Below, in pieces: positions 41,663-49,450 of a DNA stretch of 64,000 nt. Every line of letters begins with the position of its first letter. The first letter of the stretch is position 1. A program made the translations under genes and the position numbers. The notes below the pieces were generated by a model. The model did no database searches, had not been told where the DNA came from, and worked only from the letters and a program-made list of their open reading frames with translations. The stretch is from Undibacterium piscinae. GTDB taxonomy: Bacteria > Pseudomonadota > Gammaproteobacteria > Burkholderiales > Burkholderiaceae_D. The stretch covers positions 1,612,001 through 1,676,000 of the forward strand of contig CP051152.1 of assembly GCA_003970805.2 (NCBI GenBank), written 5' to 3'.

Positions 41663-42785
41663 TTAAGGCAGATTTTCAAATAACTCAGGAAGAAGAAATC
41701 GCAACAAATCGTAATGTGTTTCATCTCCAGCGTATTCTGGATCTTCTTGCTTGATAGCCGCCTTATAAGCCTTCACGCGAATGTTCCAACGACCGGATTT
41801 ATCCTCACTGATAAGCTGCTCGCCACGCTTATAAACGCCCAATGCAATGCGGAAAATGTGCAGATAAGGTTTATGGCCAGTCGCTATTCGGTGGGCAACC
41901 TCAATAAATCTGGTATATTTCCAACCAATTACCTTGCCATGTTTTGCTGAATATAGGGCATTAATAAGTATCGCGTGTAACTGGCTTTGATAAATAGGAA
42001 GAAAAAACCCAACTGCCCGAAATTCTCGACGAAAGTCTCGCCATTTAGTCCCTATACGATCTGGCTCATCAACGGTACTTATCCAGGCTGCTTCAAAGCG
42101 ATCTCGAAGCTTGCTCATCGCCGTTAAATTTGCATGGATGAGGGTATTTTTCGCCGCATCGTAGTCGAAGAAGAAAGCCTGTTGTTTGACGATGTTCAGT
42201 GTCAGCTCATGGAATGAGACCATTGCTCGTCGTAGAGGTGAAATACCATTTGAGGATGCTGGCTCTGTCCACGCGCAGCTTAAGAGAAATTCATTTGCAT
42301 GTACTGAAGCTGCGGCACTTTCACCGGAGACGATGAACGCATTTTGATTATTATTGTAAAACACATCGTCTTGAAGTAAGCGTCGGCAATCATCGTTAAA
42401 GTCGGCAAAAATCCAAAATAGCAACCCACCTTCTCGTTGGTAGAAGCGGCGACGTTCAACAATTACGTCTAAATACGTCGTCGATAATTGGATCTCAAAA
42501 ACGATCTCAATTCCGTTGTAAGTAGCACGAACATCGGGCTGACGCCAATCACCAGAAAGAGTATCAGTCCATCGCTTCTCGACACGGATGTTGGAAAATA
42601 GACTATCCGCTGCCAGCGAGGCGACGACAAACTCTTTCATCTGAATATGACGGTCACTCTCTTTAGCGCCATTGTATTTGCGTGCATCAATTTCATCCCT
42701 CGACAACTCACCACTTGAAATCTGCGGACAACGTCCATCCTCTAATACATGTTTGAAGTAGAAAAGGCGACTAACCCGATGCATT
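41663..42785 (-). pseudogene. DUF6035-like nuclease-type protein, 3' part (split by IS66 copy 1)
   Basis: About 373 residues remain. The segment AKESDRHIQMKEFVVASL, then WRQPDVRATYNGIEIVFEIQLSTTYLDVIVERRRFYQ, contains H, PD and E-x-Q in the order of a restriction-endonuclease-like core similar to competence protein CoiA. The last two thirds are helical and unassigned. Its own start codon is an artefact. Joining this piece at the 8-bp duplication GATGCATT to 45273-45477 restores a 439-residue protein in frame. It now lacks its N-terminal Cys-x2-Cys region and its promoter. Confidence 0.8.
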
Positions 42786-42829
42786 GTAAGCGTCCAACAG
42801 ATCCGTCTAGCATTTATTCCTAAAGCGCA

Positions 42830-44395
42830 TTAACAAGGCAGCGGTAGCAGTTCATCAATCCGGCTGTTTGGATGCGTCGGTAATTTTTCGAGTGTGCCTT
42901 TAAGCCATGCCAAAGGTTCTATGCCATTGGCTTTCGCGGTGGCGAGCAGGCTTTGAATGGCGGCAGCTTGTCGGCCTGCTCGTTCAGAACCGGCGAAGAG
43001 CCAGTTCTTTTTGCCAATGGCAATAGGGCGAATGGCGTTTTCAATCGGATTATTGTCGATTGGCAGATGACCGCTATTGGCGTAGCGTTCAATCGCGCTC
43101 CAGCGTTTGAGGCTGTAGTCGATGGCTTTGGCGAGACTGCTGCCATCGGCGCTCTGTTGGCGTGTGTGAATCAGCCAGGCATGCATCGCTTTGAGTTCTG
43201 GCAGCGCCTGTGTAGCACGTCGTTGTTGTCGTTGTTCGATACTGTCGCCTTTACCCTCGGCCTCAATGTGATACAGCTTTGCAATGCGTGTAAGTGCCTC
43301 ATTGGCAATCGGATGCCCATTGGCGGCGTGCAGGTCGAAGAATTTGCGACGGGCGTGCGCCAGGCAGGCCAGTTCGGTGATGCCCAGCGCGAACAGGGCT
43401 TTGTAGCCGGCATAATCATCCACCATAAGATGGCCTTGCCAATGCCGCAGAAACGCGCGCGCATGACTGCCACTGCGTCCGGTTTGGAAATCGAACACGA
43501 TGATGGCAGGCTGGTCTTCTAAGGCATTGCTGCGATATGCCCATAGATAGGCACGCTTGGTCTTACCATTGCCGGGGTCGAGCAGCGGCACCGGGGTTTC
43601 GTCGGCATGCAGCACTCGTCCTTGCTTGAGTATTTCTGCCAACCGGTCACTGAGCGGTTGCAGGGCGACGCCAATACGTCCTACCCACTCGGCCAGTGTG
43701 GAGCGGGCAATGCCAACACCGTGTCGACTGCTGATTTGCTCAATCCGATACAGTGGTAAGTGATCGAGATATTTTTGAATTACCACCCATGCCAATAATC
43801 CTGGTGCCGCCAGACTACGATCGATCACTGCCGGGGGAATGGCTGCTGCGGTGACTGTCTCACAAGCGCGACAGGCGTATTGAGGGCGAATATGCCGATG
43901 CACAAAGAAGCGTGCTGGTTCGACGTCGAGTTGTTCACTGATGTCTTCACCGATCTTGATCAGGTCTTTGCCGCATTGAGCGCAGGTGCAGCTTTCTGGC
44001 TCATGACGATGTTCAATGCGCGGCAGTTCCGCTGGCAGTGGCCTACGTCCGGTAGGGCTTGGCTTACGTGGTGTTGTCGCTGAAGATAATTGGGCAAGCT
44101 CGGCCTGCATCGCAGCCAGGTCGCTTTGTTCGCACTCTAAAAACAGGTCGCGTTGTTGTACCGTAAACGCTTCGGCTTTTGCGCTGAATTTGAGACGTTT
44201 GTGATACGCCAGTTCTAAAGTCAAGGCTTGAATTTTGCATTCTTTGACGTGAAGATCGTGCTCCTTGCGACGTAATTGATCCTGCAAAGCAGCCTTCTCC
44301 GCCTGTGCCAGTCCGGCCCCATTCAACTGCGCCATCACCCATTGAGTCAGTGCGGGGTCAGCGTTGAATTGGGCGAGTTTGGTGGCGATATCCAT
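42830..44395 (-). CDS. tnpC: IS66 transposase TnpC (copy 1)
   Basis: 521 residues, full length. It has an N-terminal coiled coil (about 25-70), a zinc-finger region (CTCAQCGKDL with YACRACE) and a DDE domain: first Asp in VLHADETPVPLLDPG, second in MVDDYAGYKALF, Glu in IDNNPIENAIRPIAIGKKNW. It ends in the IS66 C-terminal helical block (LKGTLEKLPTHPNSRIDELL). All catalytic residues are present. Identical proteins are encoded at 57236-58801 and 61233-62798. Confidence 0.96.
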   Translation of the reverse strand: MDIATKLAQFNADPALTQWVMAQLNGAGLAQAEKAALQDQLRRKEHDLHVKECKIQALTLELAYHKRLKFSAKAEAFTVQQRDLFLECEQSDLAAMQAELAQLSSATTPRKPSPTGRRPLPAELPRIEHRHEPESCTCAQCGKDLIKIGEDISEQLDVEPARFFVHRHIRPQYACRACETVTAAAIPPAVIDRSLAAPGLLAWVVIQKYLDHLPLYRIEQISSRHGVGIARSTLAEWVGRIGVALQPLSDRLAEILKQGRVLHADETPVPLLDPGNGKTKRAYLWAYRSNALEDQPAIIVFDFQTGRSGSHARAFLRHWQGHLMVDDYAGYKALFALGITELACLAHARRKFFDLHAANGHPIANEALTRIAKLYHIEAEGKGDSIEQRQQRRATQALPELKAMHAWLIHTRQQSADGSSLAKAIDYSLKRWSAIERYANSGHLPIDNNPIENAIRPIAIGKKNWLFAGSERAGRQAAAIQSLLATAKANGIEPLAWLKGTLEKLPTHPNSRIDELLPLPC

Positions 44396-44448
44396 GCACG
44401 AAAGTATACCTCGCCCGACCGAAAGTTAACAGGGGGAGGCATCCCTTT

Positions 44449-44796
44449 TTATACGCGCCAATTCGATTGTGGCGGCGCGTTAAGTCGGGGCCAGTCAACG
44501 CCCGTGGTGAGCCATTGCCATTCTTCGTTCGACAAGACACACGCCGCATCATGGCTCTGCGGCCAGACGAAGCGACCTTTGTGCAAGCGTCGCATACATA
44601 ACCAAACACCGGTGCCATCCCAGATCAATAGCTTGATGCGGGTGCTATTCTTGTTACGAAATGCATAGGCACTGCCATCGCAAGGTGGCTTACCCAAACT
44701 TTCTTGTACATGCAGGGAAAGTCCGTCAACACCGCTGCGCATATCGATCGGTTCGACAGCGAGATACACCTGTGCCGGAGTCAGTGGCAGGCTCAT
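44449..44796 (-). CDS. tnpB: IS66 accessory protein TnpB (copy 1)
   Basis: 115 residues, standard IS66 Orf2. The family pattern is clear: AVEPIDMRSGVDGLSLHVQ, YAFRNKNSTRIKLLIWDGTG, WLCMRRLHKGRFVWP. It is needed for transposition in studied IS66 elements, with an unknown mechanism. It starts in an ATGA overlap with tnpA (44793-44796). The 53-nt gap to tnpC has no gene. Confidence 0.95.
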   Translation of the reverse strand: MSLPLTPAQVYLAVEPIDMRSGVDGLSLHVQESLGKPPCDGSAYAFRNKNSTRIKLLIWDGTGVWLCMRRLHKGRFVWPQSHDAACVLSNEEWQWLTTGVDWPRLNAPPQSNWRV

Positions 44797-45194
44797 GGTA
44801 GTTGCCGCAGCAATTGCGCCAACACGGGTAAGTCAACATGGTTAGAAATAGTCACCTGCCAACCGGCCGGGCTGCACAAGACAATCTCGGGAAGTGATGC
44901 CCTGATCGACACCGGCACCAACTTGCAAGGCTTCATGGCTGGCCGCGGCGATGTCGATGCGATTGTCGTGAGGGAGGTGTGCTTAGCTTGAGAAACTACT
45001 GGCGATTTTACAGCGGGTGTGGCAAGTGTGACACTCTGATCAATAACGATGGAAGCGAGGCGTTTGCGCCAGGTATAAAACGTTGAATAGCCGATGGCTT
45101 CACGTCGACAATACGCGCTCAGTGATAAGCCGCTCTCAGCCCAGTGCTGCTGATGCTTAGTCCAAAACGCCACTTTGAGAGGATTGAAATTCAT
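44793..45194 (-). CDS. tnpA: IS66 accessory protein TnpA (copy 1)
   Basis: 133 residues. It has an IS66 Orf1-type N-terminal helix-turn-helix (SGLSLSAYCRREAIGYSTFY then TWRKRL), a Ser/Thr/Pro-rich linker and a C-terminal IEIVL-like strand region (ASLPEIVLCSPAGWQVTI). It is probably the DNA-binding partner. It is the first gene of the IS and translationally coupled to tnpB. Confidence 0.93.
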   Translation of the reverse strand: MNFNPLKVAFWTKHQQHWAESGLSLSAYCRREAIGYSTFYTWRKRLASIVIDQSVTLATPAVKSPVVSQAKHTSLTTIASTSPRPAMKPCKLVPVSIRASLPEIVLCSPAGWQVTISNHVDLPVLAQLLRQLP

Positions 45195-45272
45195 GCTAAC
45201 TCCAGATCATTGAAAGAGTCGAGTGTCACTTATATCGTTATCGATTTCCAGATGGTTGCGTTGGACGCTTAC

Positions 45273-45477
45273 GATGCATTAGCAAACTTACTGGAACACC
45301 ACACAAGGAACACGCATATAAAGGCGTACCTTGCATTTGCCTATCCTTCACCGCCATGCGAAGCTGAATAGCTCGTGCATAATCAATACCGATGATATTC
45401 CTGACTGGCTCATGAATACCTGTCAGTCGATCTAAGACTTCAGGAATTGCTGGGTCTTCGACGGCTAGATTTATCAT
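45273..45477 (-). pseudogene. DUF6035-like protein, 5' part (split by IS66 copy 1)
   Basis: 69 native codons from ATG 45477, ending in PLYACSLCGVPVSLLMHR with a Cys-x2-Cys knuckle. After the IS junction the frame runs into IS sequence. Joined to 42777 and downstream, the protein continues VSRLFYFKHVLEDGRC, so the knuckle sits next to the RLFYFKH block expected for the family. Confidence 0.78.
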
Positions 45478-45827
45478 AAGAAGTATAGGTTGATTGAAAA
45501 AAGTGACTGCTCCACGAATATTATCAAATTAGCCTCGCGATGATAGCGAAACAGAAAATAAAAAACTCATAGCACTCGAACACAACAAATTCTATATATA
45601 AAAGAGCACTAGAGAGCTTTAACATTAGCCTCCCAAACATTTACTCGAAATATTATTCCATGAAGAAATCAATGAAGGCTGAATGGAGGAGCGATGGCTA
45701 GCGATTGGCAGTGTTAAGAATAATGGCATTCTTGCTGACGACATCTAACGCACTGATCGTGACAGAACAATACACACTAGAGAGAAACAGCAGATTGAAC
45801 AGTGGTGATTTTTACACGAAGCACGAC
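45478..45827. other. AT-rich intergenic region
   Basis: About 350 bp between the DUF6035-like start and the AbiEii stop. No gene, hairpin or repeat that I can support. Confidence 0.4.
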
Positions 45828-46772
45828 CTACATCTTGCCGATGAATTGCCCGATGCGCGAAAGAATTTCCTCTAATTCAGGCTGCCCGTTGTAATACAGC
45901 GCAGCGGTCTTTTGATACTCTTTTTTAAACCTTGCTCGCTCTTCATAATCGTCTAAAAGAAAGGCGGAATTTTTGGCTGCGACCAACTCATCCCCTTTCG
46001 GAAAACGCTGAATCTTTCGGGCTTCGTAGGCTGGTGTACCGATGAACCCTTGAATTTCTGGCAGCGCTAGCAAGCAATAGATATCATAGTAGTGGCGCAT
46101 GAAATTCGCAGGAAATGCCTTCCCCAATTTCTGCAATCGGTATTTGGTCGACACTGCCTGCAATTTTTCGACAAAGGTGTAAGTTGGTAGGTAACAGGGT
46201 ACATCAATTGCACGATTATCTTGAATCTTTACCCCTGCGTTCACCGCTGCATCGTACGCCCAAGACGAGATAGTTACGGGGCGGTTAGGGGTCGTATCGT
46301 CAAATCCCAACTCCAGCAAAATGCCGTCTTTAATACCGCTCTGCTGACTGACTCGATTGGGGTAATGCAAGCGTATTCCAGCACTGCGCATTTTCTCATC
46401 GTCAAAGGCAGTATCACGCTGAACGGCTTCGATTCCAGAAATACGAATGTGTTGCGAGAGCCAATCATAATAAGCACGTCGAGATTCAACATGCGCAGGT
46501 TTGTCATGATTACGTCCCGCCTTAACTTGCAACTCAATTGGCGGTTCTATGCGAATATCAATATCTTCCGAAAAGCGATGGATAATCCCAAAGCCTTTCG
46601 ATAATGACGTACCACCTTTCAACTCGAACTGGAATTGCGACTGCTGCAAACCCCACAGGCAATGCATGATCCAATAATCCTTTTCAACGAGTACGGGTGC
46701 TATCCCGCGCTGCTGCGCGACAATGGAAAGAACCTCGTTAAAATCGCTGCGAGTATGCAAAAGCTCAAGCAT
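45828..46772 (-). CDS. AbiEii-type nucleotidyltransferase toxin
   Basis: 314 residues from ATG 46772, chosen because it overlaps the antitoxin stop by 8 nt and begins at the family's usual MLELLHTRSDF; the longer frame has no matching extension. Nucleotidyltransferase motif FELKGGTSLSKGF (G53-G54-T-S), then RFSEDIDIRI with E69/D70/D72 as metal ligands, places it in the AbiEii/AbiGii toxin family, which modifies RNA and stops growth on phage infection. It forms a type IV or related toxin-antitoxin pair with the upstream gene. Confidence 0.9.
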   Translation of the reverse strand: MLELLHTRSDFNEVLSIVAQQRGIAPVLVEKDYWIMHCLWGLQQSQFQFELKGGTSLSKGFGIIHRFSEDIDIRIEPPIELQVKAGRNHDKPAHVESRRAYYDWLSQHIRISGIEAVQRDTAFDDEKMRSAGIRLHYPNRVSQQSGIKDGILLELGFDDTTPNRPVTISSWAYDAAVNAGVKIQDNRAIDVPCYLPTYTFVEKLQAVSTKYRLQKLGKAFPANFMRHYYDIYCLLALPEIQGFIGTPAYEARKIQRFPKGDELVAAKNSAFLLDDYEERARFKKEYQKTAALYYNGQPELEEILSRIGQFIGKM

Positions 46773-47385
46773 GAAACCAACCCATAAAACGTTTCTTTGT
46801 CGCGACCGAAGCGAAGGCGGAAACAGCACGCTTCAACTTACCCTGATCGAATAAAGGTAGTTTTCGCTCAACCATTTGAAGCACTTGGTTCTTATCCTCT
46901 GCCAATTCATCTAGATTATTAATCACGTCAACCAACAAAAATTCAGAGGTAAGCTTTTTCGGAAACCGTGGCTTAACTCGAAAATCAAACTGACGATTTC
47001 CAAATGAAAACACGCCGTGCCGTTTGTGATTGTAGACAATGGTTTTGTTATAAAGCTGCGTAGTTCCTACGCCCAAAGCGTTATAACTTGATGGGGAGAA
47101 CACCAAAAAATCCTTATCACGCAAAAAAGCAGTCACCAGCTCATGATCGTCAGGTGGAAGTGCGCCAAAGACCGATTTCTTAGGTGCGTAGTAAAGCCCT
47201 TGCGCCAAGCGTTTCAAAGCGCCACCTGCAACTAATTCACTCAGGTGCCGATCAACTGCATTAGAGACCTGCGCCAAATCCTCACGACGATACACCTTAC
47301 CAGCGTGCAAAGTCCTCACCACTTGCTTCAAGGCGCCTTGTTTTGGCCGTAATGGGCGTTCTAAACTCGTATTTACTAGTTCCAC
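46765..47385 (-). CDS. AbiEi-type antitoxin (winged-helix)
   Basis: 206 residues from GTG 47385, which has AAGGA 8 nt upstream; the longer frame to 47532 has no such site and a poor N-terminus. The N-terminal winged helix (QGALKQVVRTLHAGKVYRRE, LSELVAGGALKRLAQGLYYA) is typical of AbiEi repressors, followed by SPSSYNALGVGTTQLYNKTIV and the antitoxin domain. It probably represses its own promoter and neutralises the AbiEii protein. Translation of the toxin is coupled by an 8-nt overlap. Confidence 0.88.
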   Translation of the reverse strand: MELVNTSLERPLRPKQGALKQVVRTLHAGKVYRREDLAQVSNAVDRHLSELVAGGALKRLAQGLYYAPKKSVFGALPPDDHELVTAFLRDKDFLVFSPSSYNALGVGTTQLYNKTIVYNHKRHGVFSFGNRQFDFRVKPRFPKKLTSEFLLVDVINNLDELAEDKNQVLQMVERKLPLFDQGKLKRAVSAFASVATKKRFMGWFHA

Positions 47386-47745
47386 TGAATGAATCCTTAT
47401 TGACGTTTCATGCAAATTATAGCCGTTATCAGTTTGTTTTGCTGGAATATGCAAAGTTTCTTTAGCGTTTGCTCTAAGCAGGATTTTTGTTATCGCAATG
47501 GACAGCCAAAGACAAAACATAAACAAATTCAATTACTTACAAAAATTGAAGTACGACAATAGATGCCAGGAGCACAGAAAAAAGAATAATCACTCAATAC
47601 TTCTAATGAGCCTAGCTAAGGGGCGGCGGCAACAATCGTGACTCCTTCTCACCTCAATTCTAGACCTAACAAAAATTCAAAATCTCCGTAGGTCTTGCCA
47701 ATTTCACTGATACACATTGGCTATACATTTTAAACAAGGGAAATT
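47386..47745. other. Divergent promoter region of the AbiE pair and AbrB-like gene
   Basis: No gene. The stretch CTGATACACATTGGCTATAC just before 47730 is shared with the dead copy at 41386 and is the probable promoter or operator of the AbrB-like gene (TATACA as -10). Confidence 0.45.
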
Positions 47746-47952
47746 ATGACTACTATCTGCAAATGGGGAAATTCACTGGGCCTTCGGTTATCGAAGTCTG
47801 TCGCAGAAGAAGCTGGATTAAAGTCCGGCACCTACGTTGGAGTGCGCCTTCTTGATAACGGTTGTATCTTGATCACGCCGCTATACAAGACTATCAAAGT
47901 TGACGATGAACAATCGCTCAAAGTAATACCGCGTCCAATCGGAAAATGGTGA
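47746..47952 (+). CDS. AbrB/MazE-type DNA-binding protein, orphan
   Basis: 68 residues. It begins with the classic MazE swapped-hairpin sequence CKWGNSLGLRLSKSVAEEAG, then LKSGTYVGVRLLDNGCILIT. Such proteins are antitoxins and autorepressors, but no MazF/PemK-like toxin follows; the next gene is on the other strand. A good site, AAGGGAAATT, precedes the ATG. A decayed copy with the same upstream region lies at 41386-41600, so this locus was duplicated. Confidence 0.88.
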   Translation: MTTICKWGNSLGLRLSKSVAEEAGLKSGTYVGVRLLDNGCILITPLYKTIKVDDEQSLKVIPRPIGKW

Positions 47953-48124
47953 CCCTGTCGGCAAATTCATCTGTTTCAAACTGTCTCAGACACCCTTCGG
48001 TTTGAAAAGGCACTTAATCATGCAACTAACATTCACAATCGTTGCGGCCTCAGCCTTCTGTACACGATCCACTTTAACAACTTTTTCTCAAGTGTTTTGA
48101 AGTACACGTAGGTCTGAGTCAAAA

Positions 48125-48337
48125 CTAAACACGTCTGGCACCTATCAAAATCCGATTTACGTCTCGTGAAAAATTTAATAAAGCCCTATGATCACTTGGT
48201 GTCTTTGGCACTGTCAGTACGGGTCGGCCAATGGGGTGCCTTATTCGTCCATGTTTAGCGCCCCAGTAAAAGAACCACCCTTGGCGAACCAGTTTGTGCA
48301 CGATAACGTTTATTTCCTTGTTGGCGCTGTATTTCAT
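48125..48337 (-). CDS. HicA-like small protein coupled to the viperin gene
   Basis: 70 residues. VRQGWFFYWGAKHGRIRHPI, then GRPVLTVPKTPSDHRALLNF, follows the HicA/YcfA-like dsRBD-fold pattern: GW, a KHG-type loop with the catalytic His position (AKHGRIRHP), and a closing helix. HicA proteins are RNases. There is no HicB antitoxin here. The start overlaps the viperin stop in ATGA (48334-48337), so the two are translationally coupled. It could be an effector, or a non-toxic relative serving the viperin. Confidence 0.72.
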   Translation of the reverse strand: MKYSANKEINVIVHKLVRQGWFFYWGAKHGRIRHPIGRPVLTVPKTPSDHRALLNFSRDVNRILIGARRV

Positions 48338-49260
48338 GCGAGTACCTCTTCGCTTATCCGCTCATAGCGACCAATAAATTTTTCGGTCGAAAAAGTGAGC
48401 TGGGAAAATGCTGCCTCAATACCCGTAGATAAGATCGGTTTGCTGTAAAAATAACCCGATCCGTTTCGGCTTTGTTTGTTTTGAAAAAATCTCCCGTAAG
48501 GATCGACCATGATGTATGACTCAGTCATGTCACTATTATCTTCGATGCACATCACGTTCTTTAAGGCCAGATGGCGATCAATGAAGCTATTGAATTCAAC
48601 GTCGGAAACCGCCAGGTCATTGTTTAGCACTGGAAGCATCCGTAAGACTTTCCATCGCTCTGGTTGTAAAGTCTGAATAAAACAGGACATATCCTCACTG
48701 GCATTCAAACTATTTACAACGGTGTTCACCTTTAATCGCATTTGGGGGTTAATTTGCCTACCCATTGCCAAAATCTCCTCAACACTATGGGCTCGGAGCA
48801 ACAGTCCTTTCCTATCGATACGTCCTATTTCTCGGTTGGTTTGGTTATTGCTAGAATCAAGGCTTATACCCAATAATGAAACGTCAGGCGCTATTGCCTT
48901 GATCAAAGGCTTAGTCAACCTACTTCCGTTTGTGATAATGGAAACATTCATTCCAAGATCACGAGCAACTCGAATAACTCGCAAGACTTTTTGTTCATAC
49001 AGCAATGGTTCTCCGCCAGCGATATTCAATCTGACACTAGCCCACTGAAGACGACTTTGAAGTAAATTTGCCTTGTTTTTAGCGCAGAAGAAACCATATA
49101 GCAATTCAATCAGTTTTTGTGATCGAATCTCATCATGAATAATTTCACCTCGAAGATCAGATTTCTTCCAGTGCGCATAGCAATAATGGCATGAATAGTT
49201 GCATGCTTCTGTCACATGCCAGTTGATGACTAGCTCATTGATTTGTCGCGGCTCGTACAT
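48334..49260 (-). CDS. Prokaryotic viperin (pVip), radical SAM antiviral enzyme
   Basis: 308 residues. The radical-SAM cluster motif is CNYSCHYC (C20, C24, C27), followed by GGEPLLYEQKVLRVIR and IITNGSRLTKPLI. The later blocks match viperins specifically: ISLDSSNNQTNREIGR, KVNTVVNSLNASEDM, LQPERWKVLRMLPV, SYIMVDPYGRF, and a final GIEAAFSQLTFSTEKFIGR. Viperins convert CTP, GTP or UTP to 3'-deoxy-3',4'-didehydro nucleotides that stop viral RNA polymerases. It is divergent from the ankyrin gene (190-bp gap) and coupled to a HicA-like gene. Other radical SAM families are a less likely fit. Confidence 0.88.
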   Translation of the reverse strand: MYEPRQINELVINWHVTEACNYSCHYCYAHWKKSDLRGEIIHDEIRSQKLIELLYGFFCAKNKANLLQSRLQWASVRLNIAGGEPLLYEQKVLRVIRVARDLGMNVSIITNGSRLTKPLIKAIAPDVSLLGISLDSSNNQTNREIGRIDRKGLLLRAHSVEEILAMGRQINPQMRLKVNTVVNSLNASEDMSCFIQTLQPERWKVLRMLPVLNNDLAVSDVEFNSFIDRHLALKNVMCIEDNSDMTESYIMVDPYGRFFQNKQSRNGSGYFYSKPILSTGIEAAFSQLTFSTEKFIGRYERISEEVLA

Positions 49261-49450
49261 ATTGGGTTTCCTTGAAATTAAAAACCCTAATGTACAAATT
49301 TCCGTTAATGGAAAAAATGAAGCTTCCTTTCTACCCCTTCGTTAATGCATTACAGCCAAAACATTGAAGGGGTAGCAAACAAGTTTCAGTGACTTTGATT
49401 GTTGCGAATAGGATCATTCGCTCTCTATCATTCTTTATAGGTATTACAAA

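Larger units (their letters stand above)
42786..45272 (-). mobile_element. IS66-family insertion sequence, copy 1 (2487 bp)
   Basis: The ends are GTAAGCGTCCAAC (42786) and its reverse complement GTTGGACGCTTAC (to 45272); the imperfect repeat extends to about 25 bp. The flanks carry an 8-bp duplication GATGCATT (42778-42785 and 45273-45280), the normal IS66 size. It carries tnpA, tnpB and tnpC on the minus strand. It splits the DUF6035-like gene. Confidence 0.96.

Noticed and set aside
44064..44342. Secondary frames inside the IS66 copies (also at 58470 and 62467)
   Set aside because: They overlap tnpC/tnpB in other frames and repeat identically in all three copies because the IS does.
47953..48124. 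A toxin partner for the AbrB/MazE-like gene
   Set aside because: No plus-strand frame of useful length follows; the next gene is on the other strand and belongs with the viperin.
49260..49450. Possible regulatory RNA between viperin and ankyrin genes
   Set aside because: The 190 bp show no strong hairpin or repeat; an ordinary divergent promoter region explains them.
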